From contig NZ_LKKO01000047.1 in assembly GCF_001455965.1 (NCBI RefSeq), positions 124,001-188,000 on the forward strand: a stretch of DNA of 64,000 nucleotides. The letters run 5' to 3'. Of this stretch, positions 62,409 through 64,000 are shown one piece after another. Made by a program: the position numbers and the translations under genes. How positions within the stretch are numbered: the stretch's first letter is position 1; each line of letters opens with the position of its first letter. Source of the stretch: Methylobacterium sp. GXS13. Lineage in GTDB: Bacteria; Pseudomonadota; Alphaproteobacteria; Rhizobiales; Beijerinckiaceae. The notes under the pieces are model-generated. The model did not search any database. It saw only the letters and a program-made list of their open reading frames with translations, and was not told where the DNA came from.

Positions 62409-64000
62409 ATGCGGCTGCTGCGACTGATCCTTCTCACCGGCACGGTGCTCCCAGGCTTGGCCCTGGTGCAGCCCGCCGGCGCATCCTCGGACCGGATGGT
62501 CCTGGCCCAAGGCGGTCCCGACGAACGCGGTCCGCGCGGGGGCGGCGAGCCGCCCCATGGTGGCCCGCATCCGGAACGTCCGCCGCAGGAGCGCCCCGGA
62601 CCGCCTCCGGGTCCGCCACCTGCCGCGCGCGAGCGGCCCGAGCCACGGCCGGAGCGCGCTCCGCCATCCCGTGAACGTCCCGAGCCGCCGGCCCAGCGGC
62701 AACCCCAGGCCGAACCGTCCCAGCGGGAACGTCCCCCCGAGCGCCGGCCGGAGCCGCCAGCGCCGCGCCCGCCCGCTCAAGAGCGTCGCCAGGATCGTCA
62801 GCCGGACAGTCAGGAACGCGCGGCCCCCGAGCGTCCCGCGCCGGAGCAGCGACGCGCCCCCGATCGCCCCGGGACCGAGCGGGGTAATCCCGACCGGCAG
62901 CCCGTGCAGCGCGATCCGTCCCCCACCCAGAGGGCGGCGCCTGACAATCCCGCGCAGCCGCAGCGCGGCCCCGATCCCGACCGCCGCGCACCGGATCAGG
63001 AGCGGTCGGCGCCCGACGCCTCCACCCAGCCGCCGCGCGGGCCGGATCGGAATCGCCGCGGCCCAGAGCAGGAACGCGCAGCGCCCGGCGGCCCACCGGC
63101 CTCACCGGGGCAACGCCGCGATGCCCTTCCCGACCGCGAGCCGGCGACCCCGCGTCCAGGCGGGCCGGGTGCATCGCCGCCGCCCAACGCCGCGCCTGGC
63201 GTGCCGGGCCGGCCAGTTCAACGACCGGAGGGGCAGCCGGGCGCGGAGCCCAGCCGCCCCGTTCCACCCAACATGGCACCCGGGGTTCCGGGCCGGCCGG
63301 TCCAACGCTTGGACGGTCAACCGGGCGCCCAGGCGCAGCCCGGCGCGGAACCGGGTCGTCCGGTGCCACCCAACATGGCGCCGGGGGTGCCGGGACGTCC
63401 CGTTCAGCCGCCAGGGCCGCCGCCCGGCGCCGACGCTCCGCCTCCGCCGCCCGGCGCGCAGCCGGGTCAATCGCCCGCCGGGGGACCGGGCGGGCGCGGC
63501 GCGTTCAACACGCCGGGGCAGCCCGGATACGTCCCGGGCGGCTTCCGCGCAGACGACGACGTGCGCGACTACGATCAGGTCCGCCGCGACCGGCGCGAGT
63601 TCAGCGAGGGCGGCCGGACCTATTATCGAGAGCCCGGCCGGATCATCGTCCGCGACCGCGACGGCTACCTGATCCGCCACGACGAGAACGAGCGGTTCCG
63701 GGACCTCGACCCGCGCGGCTTCCGCTCGGAGCGGCGCGGGGCGGATTACTACAGCTTCATCGACCGGCCGGGCGGCGAGCAGATCGTCACCGTGACGGAC
63801 GATGACGGCCGGATGCTGCGCCGCTACCGCCGCTTCCGCGACGGCCGCGAGGTGGTGATCATCGACAACAGCTACGCAGGTCCGCCGCGCCCGATCTACG
63901 ACGACGTGGTCGTCCTGCCGCCGCCCGACATCCGCATCCCCCGCGACCGCTACGTGGTGGAGTACGATCAGGCGGACGAGGGCGCGGTCTACGAAGCACT
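62409..64000 (+). CDS. Long proline-rich secreted protein, probably OmpA-like, cut off by the window edge
   Basis: At least 530 residues are visible and the frame is open at the end. It has a signal peptide (about 1-27), then some 340 residues of Pro/Arg/Glu/Gln-rich low complexity, including three copies of PPN(A/M)APGVPGRPVQ near residues 258-335. After that comes a folded-looking part with YREPGRIIVRDRDGYLIRHD, GGEQIVTVTDDDGRMLRRYR and GREVVIIDNSYAGPPRPIYD. I remember this last part from OmpA-family proteins of methylobacteria whose OmpA domain would follow outside the window; that is an inference. ATG 62409 lies 77 bases after the DUF2865 gene. The low-complexity part likely spans the periplasm. 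Confidence 0.8.
   Translation, partial: MRLLRLILLTGTVLPGLALVQPAGASSDRMVLAQGGPDERGPRGGGEPPHGGPHPERPPQERPGPPPGPPPAARERPEPRPERAPPSRERPEPPAQRQPQAEPSQRERPPERRPEPPAPRPPAQERRQDRQPDSQERAAPERPAPEQRRAPDRPGTERGNPDRQPVQRDPSPTQRAAPDNPAQPQRGPDPDRRAPDQERSAPDASTQPPRGPDRNRRGPEQERAAPGGPPASPGQRRDALPDREPATPRPGGPGASPPPNAAPGVPGRPVQRPEGQPGAEPSRPVPPNMAPGVPGRPVQRLDGQPGAQAQPGAEPGRPVPPNMAPGVPGRPVQPPGPPPGADAPPPPPGAQPGQSPAGGPGGRGAFNTPGQPGYVPGGFRADDDVRDYDQVRRDRREFSEGGRTYYREPGRIIVRDRDGYLIRHDENERFRDLDPRGFRSERRGADYYSFIDRPGGEQIVTVTDDDGRMLRRYRRFRDGREVVIIDNSYAGPPRPIYDDVVVLPPPDIRIPRDRYVVEYDQADEGAVYEA
63180..63410 (+). repeat. Tandem repeat inside the proline-rich gene
   Basis: Three degenerate units of about 85-100 bases encode PPN(A/M)APGVPGRPVQ followed by spacers such as RPEGQPGAEPSRPV and RLDGQPGAQAQPGAEPGRPV. 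The third unit is cut short. Such in-frame repeats can vary in number between strains. Confidence 0.7.

Overview
The window is roughly 70% GC, densely coded DNA of an alphaproteobacterium of the Methylobacterium type (order Hyphomicrobiales). I infer this from the gene set: CtrA next to fliI-fliJ and flhA, an oxalate module (oxlT, oxc, frc), an acetate module (acs, DUF485, actP), a phasin, a PdhS-like kinase homologue and many small secreted proteins of rhizobial type. The assignment rests on protein family resemblance read by eye; no search was run. I saw no rRNA, tRNA, CRISPR array or transposase.

Layout. 1-2.5 kb: 3'-truncated alaS (minus). 2.8-7.5 kb: a lytic transglycosylase, a probable NepR-receiver fusion protein, two transglutaminase-like proteins and an L,D-transpeptidase, closed by an 18-bp-stem terminator. 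7.6-12.6 kb: Uma2 nuclease, a conserved small protein, GH15 glucoamylase/trehalase, SMP-30 lactonase and two small secreted proteins. 12.9-16.4 kb: a complete phosphonate-type ABC importer (phnD-C-E-E, overlapping genes). 16.9-18 kb: a secreted protein and a phasin with a likely PhaR box. 18-27.4 kb: a degenerate PdhS-type kinase, then acs, DUF485-actP and an MHS-type symporter. 27.4-29 kb: a lower-GC, gene-poor stretch with two tiny membrane proteins. 29-37.3 kb: purH, a heparinase-like protein, a zinc/manganese-type binding protein with an upstream palindrome, an LTXXQ protein, an MsbA-like ABC exporter and a branched-chain aminotransferase. 37.5-47.6 kb: a P-loop protein of unknown role, then the oxalate genes oxlT-oxc, an orphan oligopeptide-type binding protein, an HPP-CBS protein, frc and a small PAS protein with an inverted-repeat operator candidate. 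48-50.1 kb: capsule-export ATPase and KpsE-like protein, without a permease gene. 50.8-57.6 kb: flhA, a flippase-like membrane protein, fliJ-fliI and the divergent ctrA. 57.7-64 kb: secreted trypsin-like protease, cysS, small secreted proteins, CreA, a DUF2865 protein and the start of a long proline-rich protein.

How the parts work together. Oxalate would enter through OxlT, be activated by Frc and decarboxylated by Oxc to formyl-CoA, a sensible pathway for a methylotroph living on plants. Acetate would enter by ActP and be activated by Acs. CtrA probably controls the flagellar genes beside it: a near-consensus TTAA-N7-TTAA site lies before flhA, and TTAA and GANTC sites lie between fliI and ctrA.

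Most notable for follow-up: the NepR-receiver fusion at 4121-4720, the PdhS-like protein without its phosphoacceptor histidine at 18046-20715, two families of GC-rich inverted-repeat elements (three and two copies), and a set of perfect palindromes in front of acs, the phasin, the metal-binding protein, ilvE, phnD and the PAS-frc pair.
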